Positions 1 to 8,696 of a DNA stretch of 64,000 nt are shown here, piece by piece. A program made the position numbers and the translations under genes. Below the pieces are notes generated by a model. The model did no database searches and was not told the origin of the DNA. It saw nothing but the letters and a program-made list of their open reading frames with translations. Position 1 is the first letter of the stretch, and each line of letters opens with the position of its first letter. The stretch is from Planomonospora sp. ID67723 (GTDB taxonomy: Bacteria > Actinomycetota > Actinomycetes > Streptosporangiales > Streptosporangiaceae): the NCBI RefSeq assembly GCF_015711605.1, contig NZ_JABTEZ010000004.1:835635-899634 (forward strand). The letters are read 5' to 3'.

Positions 1-4
1 CCGT

Positions 5-23
5 CCATGGTTTGTAACCATGG
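5..23. repeat. Perfect 8-bp inverted repeat upstream of the phytase
   Basis: CCATGGTT and AACCATGG are separated by TGT. It lies 25 bp before the first TGTCNNGACA site. It could be an operator or the end of a hairpin from a gene left of the window; nothing in the window decides which. Confidence 0.4.
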
Positions 24-45
24 AATTACCGCCGTGTCAACAGTT

Positions 46-55
46 TGTCGTGACA
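46..55. promoter_or_regulatory. Putative GntR operator TGTCGTGACA
   Basis: TGTC-GT-GACA half-sites spaced by 2 bp. The same TGTCNNGACA pattern recurs at 108-117, 2440-2449 and 2488-2497, only around the phytase gene and the GntR regulator, which suggests one regulator. The assignment is inferred from this co-occurrence. Confidence 0.55.
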
Positions 56-105
56 TCAGGACTTACCTTCAATCCTGCGACCTCCTGGTGACCAAGCTTC
101 ATCAG

Positions 106-131
106 TATGTCATGACATATGAACGTATTAT
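106..131 (+). promoter_or_regulatory. Phytase promoter region with operator and -10 box
   Basis: A 14-bp perfect palindrome TATGTCATGACATA (106-119) contains the TGTCNNGACA core and lies just before a good -10 candidate TATTAT (126-131). A repressor bound there would occlude RNA polymerase. A further half-site GTGACATCA follows near 159. No convincing -35 hexamer is visible. Confidence 0.5.
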
Positions 132-211
132 TGCTCAGTCATCCATCAATCGTTAACGTGACATCAAGATGATCGGACGCCGATCAGCCCGACCCCCACC
201 GTGGAGGCGTC

Positions 212-1510
212 ATGCGTCCCCTGTCCCGACTCTCCCTGGCCGCGTGCCTGGCCGCGTGCCTGACCGCGGCCGCCCCCGCCGCCCAGGCCTCCGACGTGCC
301 CACCGCCCACCCCGAGGTGGAGACCCCCGCCCTCTTCGACGACGAGGCGGGAGGCAACGCCAACGGCGACGACCCGGCGATCTGGGTCCACCCCGACAGG
401 CCCGGCAGGAGCGTCGTGGTCGCCACCGCCAAGGAGGGCGGCCTGTACGTCTACGACCTCAGGGGAGCCCGGCTCCAGCACGTCCCGGCCCCCGCCGCTC
501 CCGGCGAGGACGACGAGCCGGGACGGTTCAACAACGGTGACATCGTCTACGGCTTCGGGGGGAGGGACCTGGCCGTGGTCTCCGACCGGGGTCGCGACCA
601 GATCCGCTTCTACGCCGTCGACGCGGCGAGCGCCGCCGCCGGCCGCGCCCCGCTGACCGACGTCACCGACCCGGCGGCGCCGTTCGTGTTCAACACCACC
701 CAGGAGCAGGTCAACGAGGCCGAGACCGCCTACGGCCTCACCGCCTGGAAGGACTCCACCGGCACCTACGTGCTCGTCAGCCAGCGCCACCGGACCACCG
801 TCGCCCTGCTCAGGCTCAAGGCGGTCCCCGGCGGGAAGGTCGGCTACGACAAGGTCCGCCAGATCACCCTGCCCTCCTCCTTCACCCTGCCCAACGGGGC
901 CGCCTGGAGCCCCTGCCTGGAACCGGACGAGCTTCCCCAGGTCGAGGGCATGGTCGTCGACGTCCAGCGGGACGTGCTCTACGCCGCCCAGGAGACGGTC
1001 GGCATCTGGAAGATGCGCGCCGACCTGACCGGGTCTCCGGTGCTGATGGACAAGGTGCGCGGGTACGGCGTGCCGGGCACCTACGACCCCGAGACCGAGG
1101 AGTGCACCTTCGGCGAGGACCCGGGCTTCGGCGGCGAGCACATCACGGCCGACGCCGAGGGGCTGACCATCTACTACCGCGCGGACGGCAAGGGCTACCT
1201 TCTCGCCTCCAGCCAGGGTGACAGCACCTTCGCGGTCTACCGGCGCGAGGGCTCCAACGCCCACCTCGGGCGCTTCCGCGTCGGTGCCGACGACGGCATC
1301 GACGGCGTCGAGCACAGCGACGGCGCGATGGTGCTGAACGTGCCGCTCGGCGAGGAGTTCGACGAGGGCGTCCTGGTCGTCCACGACGGCGTCAACCTCC
1401 CCGCCGACGGCGACCGGGAGAACACCAACTTCAAGTTCGTCGAGTGGGACGAGGTCGCCGAACTGCACGACCTGGCCGTCGACACCCGCGGCTGGAACCC
1501 CCGCCGCTGA
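212..1510 (+). CDS. Secreted beta-propeller phytase (3-phytase family)
   Basis: Predicted to hydrolyse phosphate from phytate outside the cell with calcium, as in the Bacillus-type beta-propeller phytase family. The 432-residue protein starts with a signal peptide (basic MRPLSR, a long Ala/Leu/Cys core, AQA-S cleavage area near residue 26). Family motifs follow: DDPAIWVHP near residue 53, the FNNGDI segment, repeated blade motifs, and an acidic GVEHSDG segment near residue 371. An RBS (GGAGG) lies just before ATG 212. It is preceded by two TGTCNNGACA sites shared with the GntR gene at 2547, so expression is probably repressed by that regulator. A hairpin terminator follows directly. Confidence 0.9.
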   Translation: MRPLSRLSLAACLAACLTAAAPAAQASDVPTAHPEVETPALFDDEAGGNANGDDPAIWVHPDRPGRSVVVATAKEGGLYVYDLRGARLQHVPAPAAPGEDDEPGRFNNGDIVYGFGGRDLAVVSDRGRDQIRFYAVDAASAAAGRAPLTDVTDPAAPFVFNTTQEQVNEAETAYGLTAWKDSTGTYVLVSQRHRTTVALLRLKAVPGGKVGYDKVRQITLPSSFTLPNGAAWSPCLEPDELPQVEGMVVDVQRDVLYAAQETVGIWKMRADLTGSPVLMDKVRGYGVPGTYDPETEECTFGEDPGFGGEHITADAEGLTIYYRADGKGYLLASSQGDSTFAVYRREGSNAHLGRFRVGADDGIDGVEHSDGAMVLNVPLGEEFDEGVLVVHDGVNLPADGDRENTNFKFVEWDEVAELHDLAVDTRGWNPRR

Positions 1511-1517
1511 CCGGCCC

Positions 1518-1547
1518 GCCTCCCACCCGACCCGCCGGGTGGGAGGC
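1518..1547 (+). terminator. Hairpin terminator after the phytase gene
   Basis: A perfect 12-bp stem (GCCTCCCACCCG / CGGGTGGGAGGC) with a 6-nt loop, 7 bp after the phytase stop codon and without a U-tract, as is common in actinobacteria. Confidence 0.75.
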
Positions 1548-1668
1548 GCCGGCGTCCGCGCGGCCGCCGGGTGAGAGCCGGCTCCACGAGATCGGCCACC
1601 GTGCCGCCCGGGCAGCGCTCGGCGAGCACCTCACGGATGGTCCCGGGCAGCTCGCGCGAGGCGGTCAC
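1548..1668 (-). pseudogene. Possible 5' remnant of a gene downstream of the HAD gene
   Basis: A GTG start at 1668 overlaps the HAD stop codon (GTGA), the usual sign of translational coupling. About 34 protein-like codons follow (VTASRELPGTIREVLAE...) and then run into the phytase terminator. This looks like the beginning of a former operon partner whose remainder was deleted. The family is not recognisable from so short a piece. Confidence 0.35.
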
Positions 1669-2299
1669 GCCCACGCTTCCTCCAGCAGCGCGAGCAGGCC
1701 GCGCGGGTCGTCGACGACGGCGTCCGGGCGCTGCCGTACCACGTAGGGGATCTTCCCCGTGCTCCCGGAGGTCATCAGGACCACGGCTCCGGCGCCGGCG
1801 CGGCGACCGCCTGCCGGCCCAGCCCCGCGGCGGCGATGAAGTCGCGGTGCACCGCCCCGCACAACGCGTTGCTGACCACGGCGGGCGGCGTGTCGTGCTC
1901 CCAGGCCGCCGCGAGCAGGCCGGTGATGCCGGGCCGGAGTCTGTGGGTCCGGCGCAGTTGCCCCATCCGCTTGCAGAGCGCGCTCGCGTGCGCGGTCACC
2001 AGCGCCCGGGCCGCGGGCGGCCAGTCGGCGGCGACGAACCCGGCCCAGAAGCGGCGGTGCGTCATCTCCCGCGGGGCGTACGGCCGTGACATCGCGTCCT
2101 TCCACGCCCGGTCGGCGTCGGCCGCGGCCCGGATGTCCACCTCGATCTCCTCCGCCGTCAGGCCCCGCGACCCGGCCCTGACCAGCGACTCGTGCACCTC
2201 GGCGGCGAGCTCGGCCACCCACTGGGGCCGTTTGGTCCCTTCCGCGATCACACCGCCGAAGTCCAGCAGCAGGGCCTCCGGCCTGACCAGCGGGCCCAT
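1665..2299 (-). pseudogene. HAD-superfamily hydrolase, frameshifted with internal deletion
   Basis: The start at 2299 has a strong RBS (GGAGGTGAGG). The N-terminal part carries HAD motif I (LLLDFGGVI) and a motif II-like AVVSNAL. The frame then stops at 1775. The expected C-terminal end (GAGAVVLMTSG..., ending at 1665) is in another frame. The stretch that should hold the motif III lysine and the GDxxxxD motif IV is missing between about 1790 and 1815, roughly 40-50 codons by family comparison. A sequencing deletion cannot be excluded. The divergent gntR gene and shared operators suggest a former role in organophosphate use. Confidence 0.7.
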
Positions 2300-2439
2300 C
2301 CGGCCCTCACCTCCCGGTGCGCCTCGTCCCACGCGGTGAGGAAGACCGTCGCTCCGCCGGGACCTCCGGGGTCGGCCAGGCCCCGCGTGGAGGTCTCGGC
2401 CACTGCGATGAGCAAACAATGAACATAAGGTGAACAGCT

Positions 2440-2449
2440 TGTCAAGACA
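2440..2449. promoter_or_regulatory. Putative GntR operator TGTCAAGACA
   Basis: Third TGTCNNGACA site, in the divergent region between the HAD remnant and gntR. It probably mediates autoregulation and control of the minus-strand unit. Confidence 0.55.
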
Positions 2450-2486
2450 TCCTCATCTTACTGGGGACCGAGAGCCGTCACCGCAT

Positions 2487-2516
2487 TTGTCAGGACATTC
2501 TGATGTCCGCTAACCT
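2487..2516 (+). promoter_or_regulatory. gntR promoter overlapped by an operator
   Basis: -35 TTGTCA (2487-2492), an 18-bp spacer and -10 TAACCT (2511-2516). The operator TGTCAGGACA (2488-2497) overlaps the -35 box. An extra GGACAT/ATGTCC dyad (2493-2508) fills the spacer, consistent with autorepression. Confidence 0.6.
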
Positions 2517-2546
2517 GATCACGGAGCGTACTCACCGGGAGGGCAG

Positions 2547-3287
2547 ATGACCGCCAAGCTCGCCATCGATCTGGACCGGTCCAGCCCGGTGCCGCTGTAC
2601 TTCCAGGTGGCCGAGCAGATCTCCGAGGCGATCAGGCGCGGCGACCTGCCCCCCGGCTCACGGCTGGACAACGAGATCCTGCTCGCCGACCGGCTCGGCC
2701 TGTCCCGGCCGACCGTCCGCCAGGCGATCCAGTATCTGGTGGACAAGGGCCTGCTGGTCCGCAAGCGCGGCGTCGGCACCCAGGTCGTACACGGCCAGGT
2801 CAAGCGCTCGGTGGAGCTCACCAGCCTCTACGACGACCTGCGCCGGGCCGGGCAGGACCCCGCCACCCGCGTGCTCGCGCTGGAGGCCGTCCCGGCGGAG
2901 GAGGAGATCGCCGCGATCCTCGGAGTCGCCCCCGGGGCCGAGGTCCTGCGCATGGAGCGTCTGCGCTACGCCGCCGGCGAGCCGCTGGCGCTGCTGCACA
3001 ACTGGCTGCCCTCGGGCCTGATCTCGCTGACCGCCGAGAACCTCCGGGAGCGCGGGCTCTACGAGCTGCTCCGCTCGGCCGGGGTGCGGATGCGGGTGGC
3101 GAACCAGCGCATGGGCGCCAGGGCCGCGAGCGCGACCGAGGCCAGGCTGCTCGACGAGCGGCGCGGCGCGCCCCTGCTCACCATGCTCCGTACCACCTAC
3201 GACGACCAGGGCCGGGCGGTGGAGCACGGCTCCCACGTCTACCGCGCCTCGCACTACTCCCTCGAGGTCACCCTCATCGAACGCTGA
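2547..3287 (+). CDS. GntR-family transcriptional regulator with UTRA effector domain
   Basis: 246 residues. An N-terminal winged helix-turn-helix (about residues 10-80, with the typical GDLPPGSRL and LSRPTVRQAI segments) is followed by a UTRA ligand-binding domain of the HutC/PhnF type (about 90-240). The GGAGGG RBS is 8 nt before ATG. Family members respond to small sugars, phosphorylated sugars or phosphonates. The TGTCNNGACA sites around this gene and upstream of the phytase point to a phosphorus-related regulon. The effector is unknown. Confidence 0.88.
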   Translation: MTAKLAIDLDRSSPVPLYFQVAEQISEAIRRGDLPPGSRLDNEILLADRLGLSRPTVRQAIQYLVDKGLLVRKRGVGTQVVHGQVKRSVELTSLYDDLRRAGQDPATRVLALEAVPAEEEIAAILGVAPGAEVLRMERLRYAAGEPLALLHNWLPSGLISLTAENLRERGLYELLRSAGVRMRVANQRMGARAASATEARLLDERRGAPLLTMLRTTYDDQGRAVEHGSHVYRASHYSLEVTLIER

Positions 3288-3310
3288 CCGTGCGGCTCCG
3301 CACGGTCAGC
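3283..3310 (+). terminator. Terminator overlapping the gntR stop codon
   Basis: A perfect 13-bp stem (GCTGACCGTGCGG / CCGCACGGTCAGC) with a 2-nt centre; the TGA stop lies inside the left arm. Confidence 0.75.
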
Positions 3311-3433
3311 GGATCGTCCGCGCGCGGGTCCCGCCCGGGTCCTGATCGGCGGAGCCGGTCGCCTTCCCCCAATACAGTGGGATCCCACCCCGGGGCATGC
3401 CGGCGAGCGGCGTTCCCTACACGACAGGAGAGC

Positions 3434-4330
3434 ATGCGGTTGTCCGAGGAACGTGAGCACGCGGAACCACTCCCCGGCGGGGGCCGGAGCGGCCTGCGAG
3501 CCGACTGCGAGCGATGCTTCGGCCTGTGCTGTGTCGTACCGGCCTTCTCGGCCTCATCGGACTTCGCGATCGACAAACCGGCCGGCCAGGCCTGCCCCAA
3601 CCTGGGTGAGGACTTCCGCTGCGGCATCCACGTCCACCTGCGGCAGCGGGGCTTCCCCGGCTGCACCGTCTACGACTGCTTCGGCGCGGGACAGAAGGTC
3701 TCCCAGGTCACCTTCGGCGGGCAGGACTGGCGGCGGGCACCGCGGACCGCCAGGCGGATGTTCGAGGTGTTCCCGATCATGCGGCACCTCCAGGAACTGC
3801 TCTGGTATCTGAACGAGGCGCTGACGCTGGAGGCGGCCCGGCCGCTCCACGGGGAGCTCGTCCGCGCTTTCGACGCCGTCGAACGCCTCACCCTCGACGG
3901 CCCCGAGGTCCTCGCGAAGGCGGATGTGACGGCGCACCGGCAGGAGGTCAACGCCCTGCTGCTGCGCGCGAGCGAACTCGTGCGGGGTCCGCTCCGGCGC
4001 AAGAAGACCGAGCTCAGAGGCGCCCACCTGATCGGGGCCGCGTTCAAGGGCGCCGACCTCGCCGGCGCCAACCTGAGAGGGGCGTACCTCATCGGCGCCG
4101 ACCTGCGGGGCGCCCGCCTGCGGCTGGCCGACCTCACCGGGGCCGACCTGCGGGGCGCCGATCTGCGGGGCGCCGACCTCGCCGAGAGCATCTTCCTCAC
4201 CCAGGCCCAGCTCGACGCGGCCAAAGGCGACTCCGCCACGAAGCTGCCGCCGTCGCTCACCCGCCCGGCGCACTGGGAGGTGCAGGCCGGCCCTCCTCCG
4301 GGGCGGGCCCGTTCCCGAAAGCGTGGGTGA
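3434..4330 (+). CDS. Pentapeptide-repeat protein with Cys-rich N-terminus
   Basis: 298 residues from ATG 3434 (RBS CAGGAG); an upstream in-frame start would add a low-complexity extension and is unlikely. Residues about 22-85 are rich in Cys (CERCFGLCC, ACPNL, CGIHVH, GCTVYDCFG), suggesting metal or Fe-S binding. The C-terminal part (about 195-255) has A(D/N)LxG pentapeptide repeats predicted to form a right-handed quadrilateral helix. It is convergent with menD, 18 bp away. No specific function can be assigned. Confidence 0.8.
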   Translation: MRLSEEREHAEPLPGGGRSGLRADCERCFGLCCVVPAFSASSDFAIDKPAGQACPNLGEDFRCGIHVHLRQRGFPGCTVYDCFGAGQKVSQVTFGGQDWRRAPRTARRMFEVFPIMRHLQELLWYLNEALTLEAARPLHGELVRAFDAVERLTLDGPEVLAKADVTAHRQEVNALLLRASELVRGPLRRKKTELRGAHLIGAAFKGADLAGANLRGAYLIGADLRGARLRLADLTGADLRGADLRGADLAESIFLTQAQLDAAKGDSATKLPPSLTRPAHWEVQAGPPPGRARSRKRG

Positions 4331-4348
4331 CGGCCCGCGCCCGGTCCC

Positions 4349-6004
4349 TCACAGGACCCGGCGGATCGCCGCACCGGCCGCCTCGCGTATGGCGGCGTGC
4401 AGCTCGGCGTTGGTCGCGCGCTCGGTGCGCACCTCGACGATCCGCACGCCCTCCCCGCGCAGGGCCTTGGCCAGTTGCTCCGGCTCCTGCACGAAGGTGT
4501 ACGGCGTGCCGGTGGCCGCGGCCACGTAGGCCAGGTCCACCCCGTGCGAGGTGCCGAAAACCCGCTCGAACGGGTCGCGGAGCGCGGCCTGGGGCAGCAG
4601 CGAGAAGATCCCGCCGCCGTCGTTGTTCACCACGACCAGGCACAGGTCGGGGCGGGGCTCGCGAGGGCCGAGGACCAGCCCGTTCTGGTCGTGCAGGAAG
4701 GTCAGGTCGCCCATCAGCGCGAAGGCCGGGCCGTTGTGGGCCAGCGCCGCGCCCATCGCGGTCGAGACCATCCCGTCGATCCCGGCGACCCCCCGGTTGG
4801 CCAGGATCCGCAGGCCACGCCGGGGGCGCATCGCCTGGTCCAGGTCGCGGATGGGCATCGAGGAGCCGGAGACCAGCAGCGACCCGTTGGGCAGCGCGTC
4901 GACGAGGTCGCGGGCGAGCCTGGGCTCGCTGAGCCCCGAGGCGTCCAGCACCCCGTCGATCGCCTCCCTGGCCGCGGCGTCGGCGCGGCGCCAGGAGCGC
5001 AGCCAGCCGTCCTCGCCGGCGGTGATCGGGATCTCCACCGCCTGCGCCACCTGTGTGGCCGACCGGGTCGGGTCGGGCCAGCGGGTCAGGTCGGAGGCGA
5101 CCACGATGTGCTCGCCGGCGTGCTTGAGCCAGGACAGCAGCGGCCGGGACAGGCCGGGACGGCCCAGGGTGACGACCACCTCGGGCCGGTGCGCGTCGGC
5201 GAACTCGGGCGTGCCCAGCAGGAAGTGGTAGGACGACATCGCGTGGTCGCCGTAGCGGGCGCCGCCGTTGGGCTCGGACAGGATCGGCCATCCGGCCATG
5301 CCCGCCGCCGCGACGTAGCGGCGCACGTTGGGAGCGCCATCGCCGACCACCAGCACGCCCCGCCGGGTGGGCGGCAGGTGCAGGGCGACCGCCGGGGGCG
5401 CCACCCGGGCCCGGATCCACGGTCCGGTCGTTCCGCCGTCCAGCGGCTCGCACCAGGAGTCGTCCCCGTCGGGGATCAGCGGCTCGCGGAAGGCCAGGTT
5501 CAGGTGGACCGGGCCGGGGTCGGCCGGGCCCAGCGAGCGGTTGTAGGCGCGGCAGGCCAGCGAGCGCCAGTAGGCGACCTGGCCGGGCCGCTCCTCGGGG
5601 ACGCCGGCCTCGCTGAACCAGCGGACCGCGGTGCCGTACAGCTTGACCTGGTCCATCGTCTGGCTGGCACCGGTGTCGCGCAGCTCCGGCGGGCGGTCGG
5701 CGGTGAGCAGCAGCAGGGGCACCCCCGACTCGTGCGCCTCCATGACGGCCGGGTGGAAGTTCGCCGCGGCGGTGCCGGAGGTGCAGACCAGGGCCACCGG
5801 CCGCTCGCCGCGCCGTGCCAGGCCCAGGGCGAGGAAGGAGGCCGAGCGCTCGTCGATGCGCACGTGCAGGCGGATGCGGCTGTCGGCGTGCGCGGCGAGG
5901 GCGAGGGGGGCCGAGCGCGAGCCGGGGGCGAGCACCACGTCCGTGAGGCCGCAGCGCACCAGCTCATCGACCAGCACGGTCGCGAGGGCGGTCGCGGGGT
6001 TCAC
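4349..6004 (-). CDS. menD: 2-succinyl-5-enolpyruvyl-6-hydroxy-3-cyclohexene-1-carboxylate synthase (MenD)
   Basis: ThDP-dependent enzyme that joins 2-oxoglutarate-derived succinic semialdehyde to isochorismate in menaquinone synthesis. The 551-residue protein shows the ThDP-enzyme N-terminus (VLAPGSRSAPL, ERSASFLALG, the catalytic-Glu region), CTSGTAAANFHPAVMEA, and the C-terminal cofactor loop MGDLTFLHDQNGL...VVNNDGGGIF. GTG 6004 is chosen because it overlaps the menC stop by 4 bp (GTGA), indicating coupling with menC. Confidence 0.95.
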   Translation of the reverse strand: MNPATALATVLVDELVRCGLTDVVLAPGSRSAPLALAAHADSRIRLHVRIDERSASFLALGLARRGERPVALVCTSGTAAANFHPAVMEAHESGVPLLLLTADRPPELRDTGASQTMDQVKLYGTAVRWFSEAGVPEERPGQVAYWRSLACRAYNRSLGPADPGPVHLNLAFREPLIPDGDDSWCEPLDGGTTGPWIRARVAPPAVALHLPPTRRGVLVVGDGAPNVRRYVAAAGMAGWPILSEPNGGARYGDHAMSSYHFLLGTPEFADAHRPEVVVTLGRPGLSRPLLSWLKHAGEHIVVASDLTRWPDPTRSATQVAQAVEIPITAGEDGWLRSWRRADAAAREAIDGVLDASGLSEPRLARDLVDALPNGSLLVSGSSMPIRDLDQAMRPRRGLRILANRGVAGIDGMVSTAMGAALAHNGPAFALMGDLTFLHDQNGLVLGPREPRPDLCLVVVNNDGGGIFSLLPQAALRDPFERVFGTSHGVDLAYVAAATGTPYTFVQEPEQLAKALRGEGVRIVEVRTERATNAELHAAIREAAGAAIRRVL

Positions 6005-6981
6005 CGGAGTGCCTCCTCGAAACGGCGCACCCAGGCGGGCGACTGCATCTCGTAACGTGCCAGCGCGGCCTCGTCCACGGCGGGACGCCGCACCGCGAGC
6101 GTCCCGGCGACGGGGACGAGCGGGTCGGTCACCACGTCTCCCTCCAGCAGGGACAGCGTGCCCAGGCCGCAGGCGTAGGGCAGTTCGGGAAGGGCCGCGG
6201 CGAGCGCCACCCCCGCGGCCAGGCCGACGGAGGTCTCCACGGCGCTGGAGACCACCGCGGGCAGCCCGCACGCCTCCACCACGCGCAGCGCGGCGGCGAC
6301 ACCGCCGAGCGGCTGCACCTTGACCACCGCGATGTCGGCGGCCTCGGCGGCCCTGACCTTCAGCGGGTCCTCGGCGCGGCGGATCGACTCGTCGGCGGCG
6401 ATCGGCACCTCGACCCTCCTGCGCACCGCGGCCAGCTCCTCCAGCGTGGCGCAGGGCTGCTCGGCGTACTCCAGGCCGAAACGGCCGAGCGCGGTGATCC
6501 GGGTCACCGCGGTGCCGACGTCCCAGGCGCCGTTGGCGTCCACCCTGATCCGGCCCGCCGGTCCGAGCGCGTCCCGCACCGCCTCGACCCGGGCCAGGTC
6601 CTCGGCGAACGACTGACCCCGCTCGGCGACCTTCACCTTGACCGTGCCGCAGCCCGCCCGCCGGACCATCGCGTGGGCCTGCTCGGGGCCGACGGCCGGC
6701 ACGATGGCGTTGACCGGGACCCGGTCGCGCAGCGGCGCGGGCCAGCCGGTGAAGGCGGCCTCCTGCGCGCAGGCCCGCCAGCGCGCGCACTCGGCGGGTC
6801 CGTACTCGGGGAAGGGGGAGAACTCTCCCCAGCCCGCGGGGCCCTGGATCAGCACGCCTTCGCGGGTGCTCTGCCCGCGGAAACGCGTGCGCATCGGAAT
6901 CCGGAAGACCCGGAGCGCGCCGCCGTCGCGGCCTGGCGCCCCGCCCGGCACGCCGCCGCCCCGCCCGGCCGCGTCCGTCAC
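6001..6981 (-). CDS. menC: o-Succinylbenzoate synthase (MenC)
   Basis: Enolase-superfamily dehydratase that forms o-succinylbenzoate from the MenD-MenH product. Recognisable parts are the PMRTRFRG N-terminus, VKVKV near the catalytic lysine, the metal ligands in RVDANGAWD and EYAEQPC, and ADESI. About 326 residues from GTG 6981; a slightly later GTG is also possible because no strong RBS is seen. It forms an operon with menD and is divergent from menE, so the early menaquinone steps are clustered. Confidence 0.92.
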   Translation of the reverse strand: MTDAAGRGGGVPGGAPGRDGGALRVFRIPMRTRFRGQSTREGVLIQGPAGWGEFSPFPEYGPAECARWRACAQEAAFTGWPAPLRDRVPVNAIVPAVGPEQAHAMVRRAGCGTVKVKVAERGQSFAEDLARVEAVRDALGPAGRIRVDANGAWDVGTAVTRITALGRFGLEYAEQPCATLEELAAVRRRVEVPIAADESIRRAEDPLKVRAAEAADIAVVKVQPLGGVAAALRVVEACGLPAVVSSAVETSVGLAAGVALAAALPELPYACGLGTLSLLEGDVVTDPLVPVAGTLAVRRPAVDEAALARYEMQSPAWVRRFEEALR

Positions 6982-7044
6982 GATGGTTTTGCCCCTTCCG
7001 TCGCGCCGAGGTGCTCCCCGGCCGGTCTGCGCTGTCGTCCGCAC

Positions 7045-7050
7045 TAACCT
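7045..7050 (+). promoter_or_regulatory. -10 box for leaderless menE
   Basis: TAACCT is followed by 7 nt and then GTG 7058 / ATG 7061, so the predicted transcript begins at the start codon. No RBS is present. Confidence 0.5.
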
Positions 7051-7057
7051 TACGACT

Positions 7058-8278
7058 GTGATGATTGCCCCCGTGCACGCGGAGTCGCCCTGCGGTTCCT
7101 CCTCGGGAGGGCTGCGGGGGCTGAACGCCGTCACGCTGCCGCCCGGGCCCGGGTTGTTCCGCGCGATCGCCGCGGCGCTCGACGGCACGGGTCCCGCCGT
7201 CCTGCCCCTCTCCCCCGGCCTGCCCGGCCCCGCGCTGCGCGCCACGCTCGAGGCGCTGCGCCCCACCCACCTCGACGGGGCACGGCAGGCGGGCGGCAGG
7301 GGCGTCTCCCCCGAGGTGGCCGTGGTCATCGCCACCAGCGGAACCACCGGGGTCCCCAAGGGCGTCGAGCTGTCCGCCGCGGCCCTGCGCGCCTCGGCGG
7401 CGGCCTCCCTGGACCGGCTGGGGGCGCGGCCCGGCGAGCGCTGGCTCTGCTGCCTGCCCCCCTCGCACGTCTCCGGCCTGCAGGTGCTGGTCAGGTCCCT
7501 GCTGGGCGGGACGGACCCGATCATCCACGAGGGCTTCTCCCCCGAGGCCGTGCTGGCCTCCGGGGCCGAGCACGTCTCGCTGGTGCCGACCCAGCTCCGT
7601 CGCCTGCTGGCCGTCTCGGCGGACCTCTCGGCGTTCCGGACGATCCTGCTCGGCGGGGCGGCGGCTCCGGCGGACCTGCTCGCCGCGGCCCGGGGCGCCG
7701 GCGGACGGGTCGTGACCACGTACGGCATGAGCGAGACCTGCGGCGGATGCGTCTACGACGGCCGCCCCCTCGACAAAGTAGAGCTGGAGCTCGGCGGCGA
7801 CGGCCGCATCCGCATCGCCGGCCCCGTGCTGTTCTCCGGCTACCGGCTCCGCCCCGACCTGACCGCCGGGGCCCGCGAGGGCCGCTGGTTCGTCACCTCC
7901 GATCTGGGCGCGCTGGACGACGGCAGGCTCCGCGTGCTGGGCCGGGCCGACGACGTCATCAACACCGGCGGCGAGAAGGTCGTCGCCGCGGCGGTGGCGG
8001 CAGTGGTGGCCGAGCACCCCGCGATCACCGACGCCGTCGTGGTCGGCCGCCCGGACCCCGAATGGGGCGAGCGAGTGGTCGCCGTCGTCGTCTCCCCCCG
8101 CCCGCCGTCCCTGGCCGAGCTCCGTGCCTTCGTCAAGGAACGGCTGCCCGCCTACGCCGCCCCCGCCGAGCTGGTCGTGCTGACCGAAATACCACTTTTG
8201 CCCAATGGGAAGCCGGACCTGTCGACCCTCCGTTATGGTCGAAAGGGGGAACCGGGAGGGCACCCGCGCACGTCATAG
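7058..8278 (+). CDS. menE: o-Succinylbenzoate-CoA ligase (MenE)
   Basis: Acyl-adenylate-forming ligase that activates o-succinylbenzoate with CoA. About 406 residues. The ATP-binding P-loop is TSGTTGVPKG, followed by the TYGMSETCGG motif, the hinge (SDLGALDDGRLRVLGRADDVINTGGEKV) and the C-terminal LPNGKPDL lysine. The GTG 7058 or ATG 7061 start sits behind a -10 box with no leader. It is somewhat shorter than many acyl-CoA ligases, as is usual for actinobacterial MenE. Divergent from menC-menD. Confidence 0.93.
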   Translation: MMIAPVHAESPCGSSSGGLRGLNAVTLPPGPGLFRAIAAALDGTGPAVLPLSPGLPGPALRATLEALRPTHLDGARQAGGRGVSPEVAVVIATSGTTGVPKGVELSAAALRASAAASLDRLGARPGERWLCCLPPSHVSGLQVLVRSLLGGTDPIIHEGFSPEAVLASGAEHVSLVPTQLRRLLAVSADLSAFRTILLGGAAAPADLLAAARGAGGRVVTTYGMSETCGGCVYDGRPLDKVELELGGDGRIRIAGPVLFSGYRLRPDLTAGAREGRWFVTSDLGALDDGRLRVLGRADDVINTGGEKVVAAAVAAVVAEHPAITDAVVVGRPDPEWGERVVAVVVSPRPPSLAELRAFVKERLPAYAAPAELVVLTEIPLLPNGKPDLSTLRYGRKGEPGGHPRTS

Positions 8279-8306
8279 GGGTAGCAGGAACAGGAAGGAC
8301 TGGCCG

Positions 8307-8678
8307 ATGAACCCAACCCGCAAGATGTGGCTCTCCGCCGGAGTCGTCGCCGCGATCCTCGTCGGCGGCGTGTCCGTCTCGGCGGCCGCCTCGGCGGGCG
8401 GGCTCGACAAGGACGGCCAGCCCGCGCCCGCGACGGAGCCGCATCCGCCCGCCTCGAAGGAGACACCCGCGCCGCCCGTCTCGCCGGAGCCGATTCCGCC
8501 GGCGGAGGACGCCGAGGACGTGGAGGGGCCGGAGGACTACGTGGTCTCCAAGGAGGTCAACCCCGACCCCGAGCAGGTCACGCGCTACTGGACCGAACAC
8601 CGGATGGAAGACGCCGAGCCGATGCCGATGCCCGGCCTCGACGGGACCGGCGGGGGAACGCGGCGCTCGACCGAATAG
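8307..8678 (+). CDS. Small exported or membrane-anchored protein of unknown function
   Basis: 123 residues with an AGGAAGG RBS. One hydrophobic segment (about residues 7-27, [20 protein letters not shown]) acts as a signal peptide or anchor. The rest is Pro/Glu-rich and disordered, with a short conserved-looking C-terminal part ([15 protein letters not shown]). It starts 28 bp after menE and may be co-transcribed. No family recognised. Confidence 0.7.
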   Translation: MNPTRKMWLSAGVVAAILVGGVSVSAAASAGGLDKDGQPAPATEPHPPASKETPAPPVSPEPIPPAEDAEDVEGPEDYVVSKEVNPDPEQVTRYWTEHRMEDAEPMPMPGLDGTGGGTRRSTE

Positions 8679-8696
8679 CCCGGAACCGCTCTCGAC

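Noticed and set aside
164..1468. Long minus-strand open frame antisense to the phytase
   Set aside because: A GC-rich shadow of the phytase gene: low-complexity Gly/Val/Arg composition, no RBS, no known family.
6005..8263. Minus-strand extension joining menD to a 1304-residue frame
   Set aside because: Above menD the frame is antisense or out of frame to menC and menE. The GTG overlapping the menC stop gives the correct menD length.
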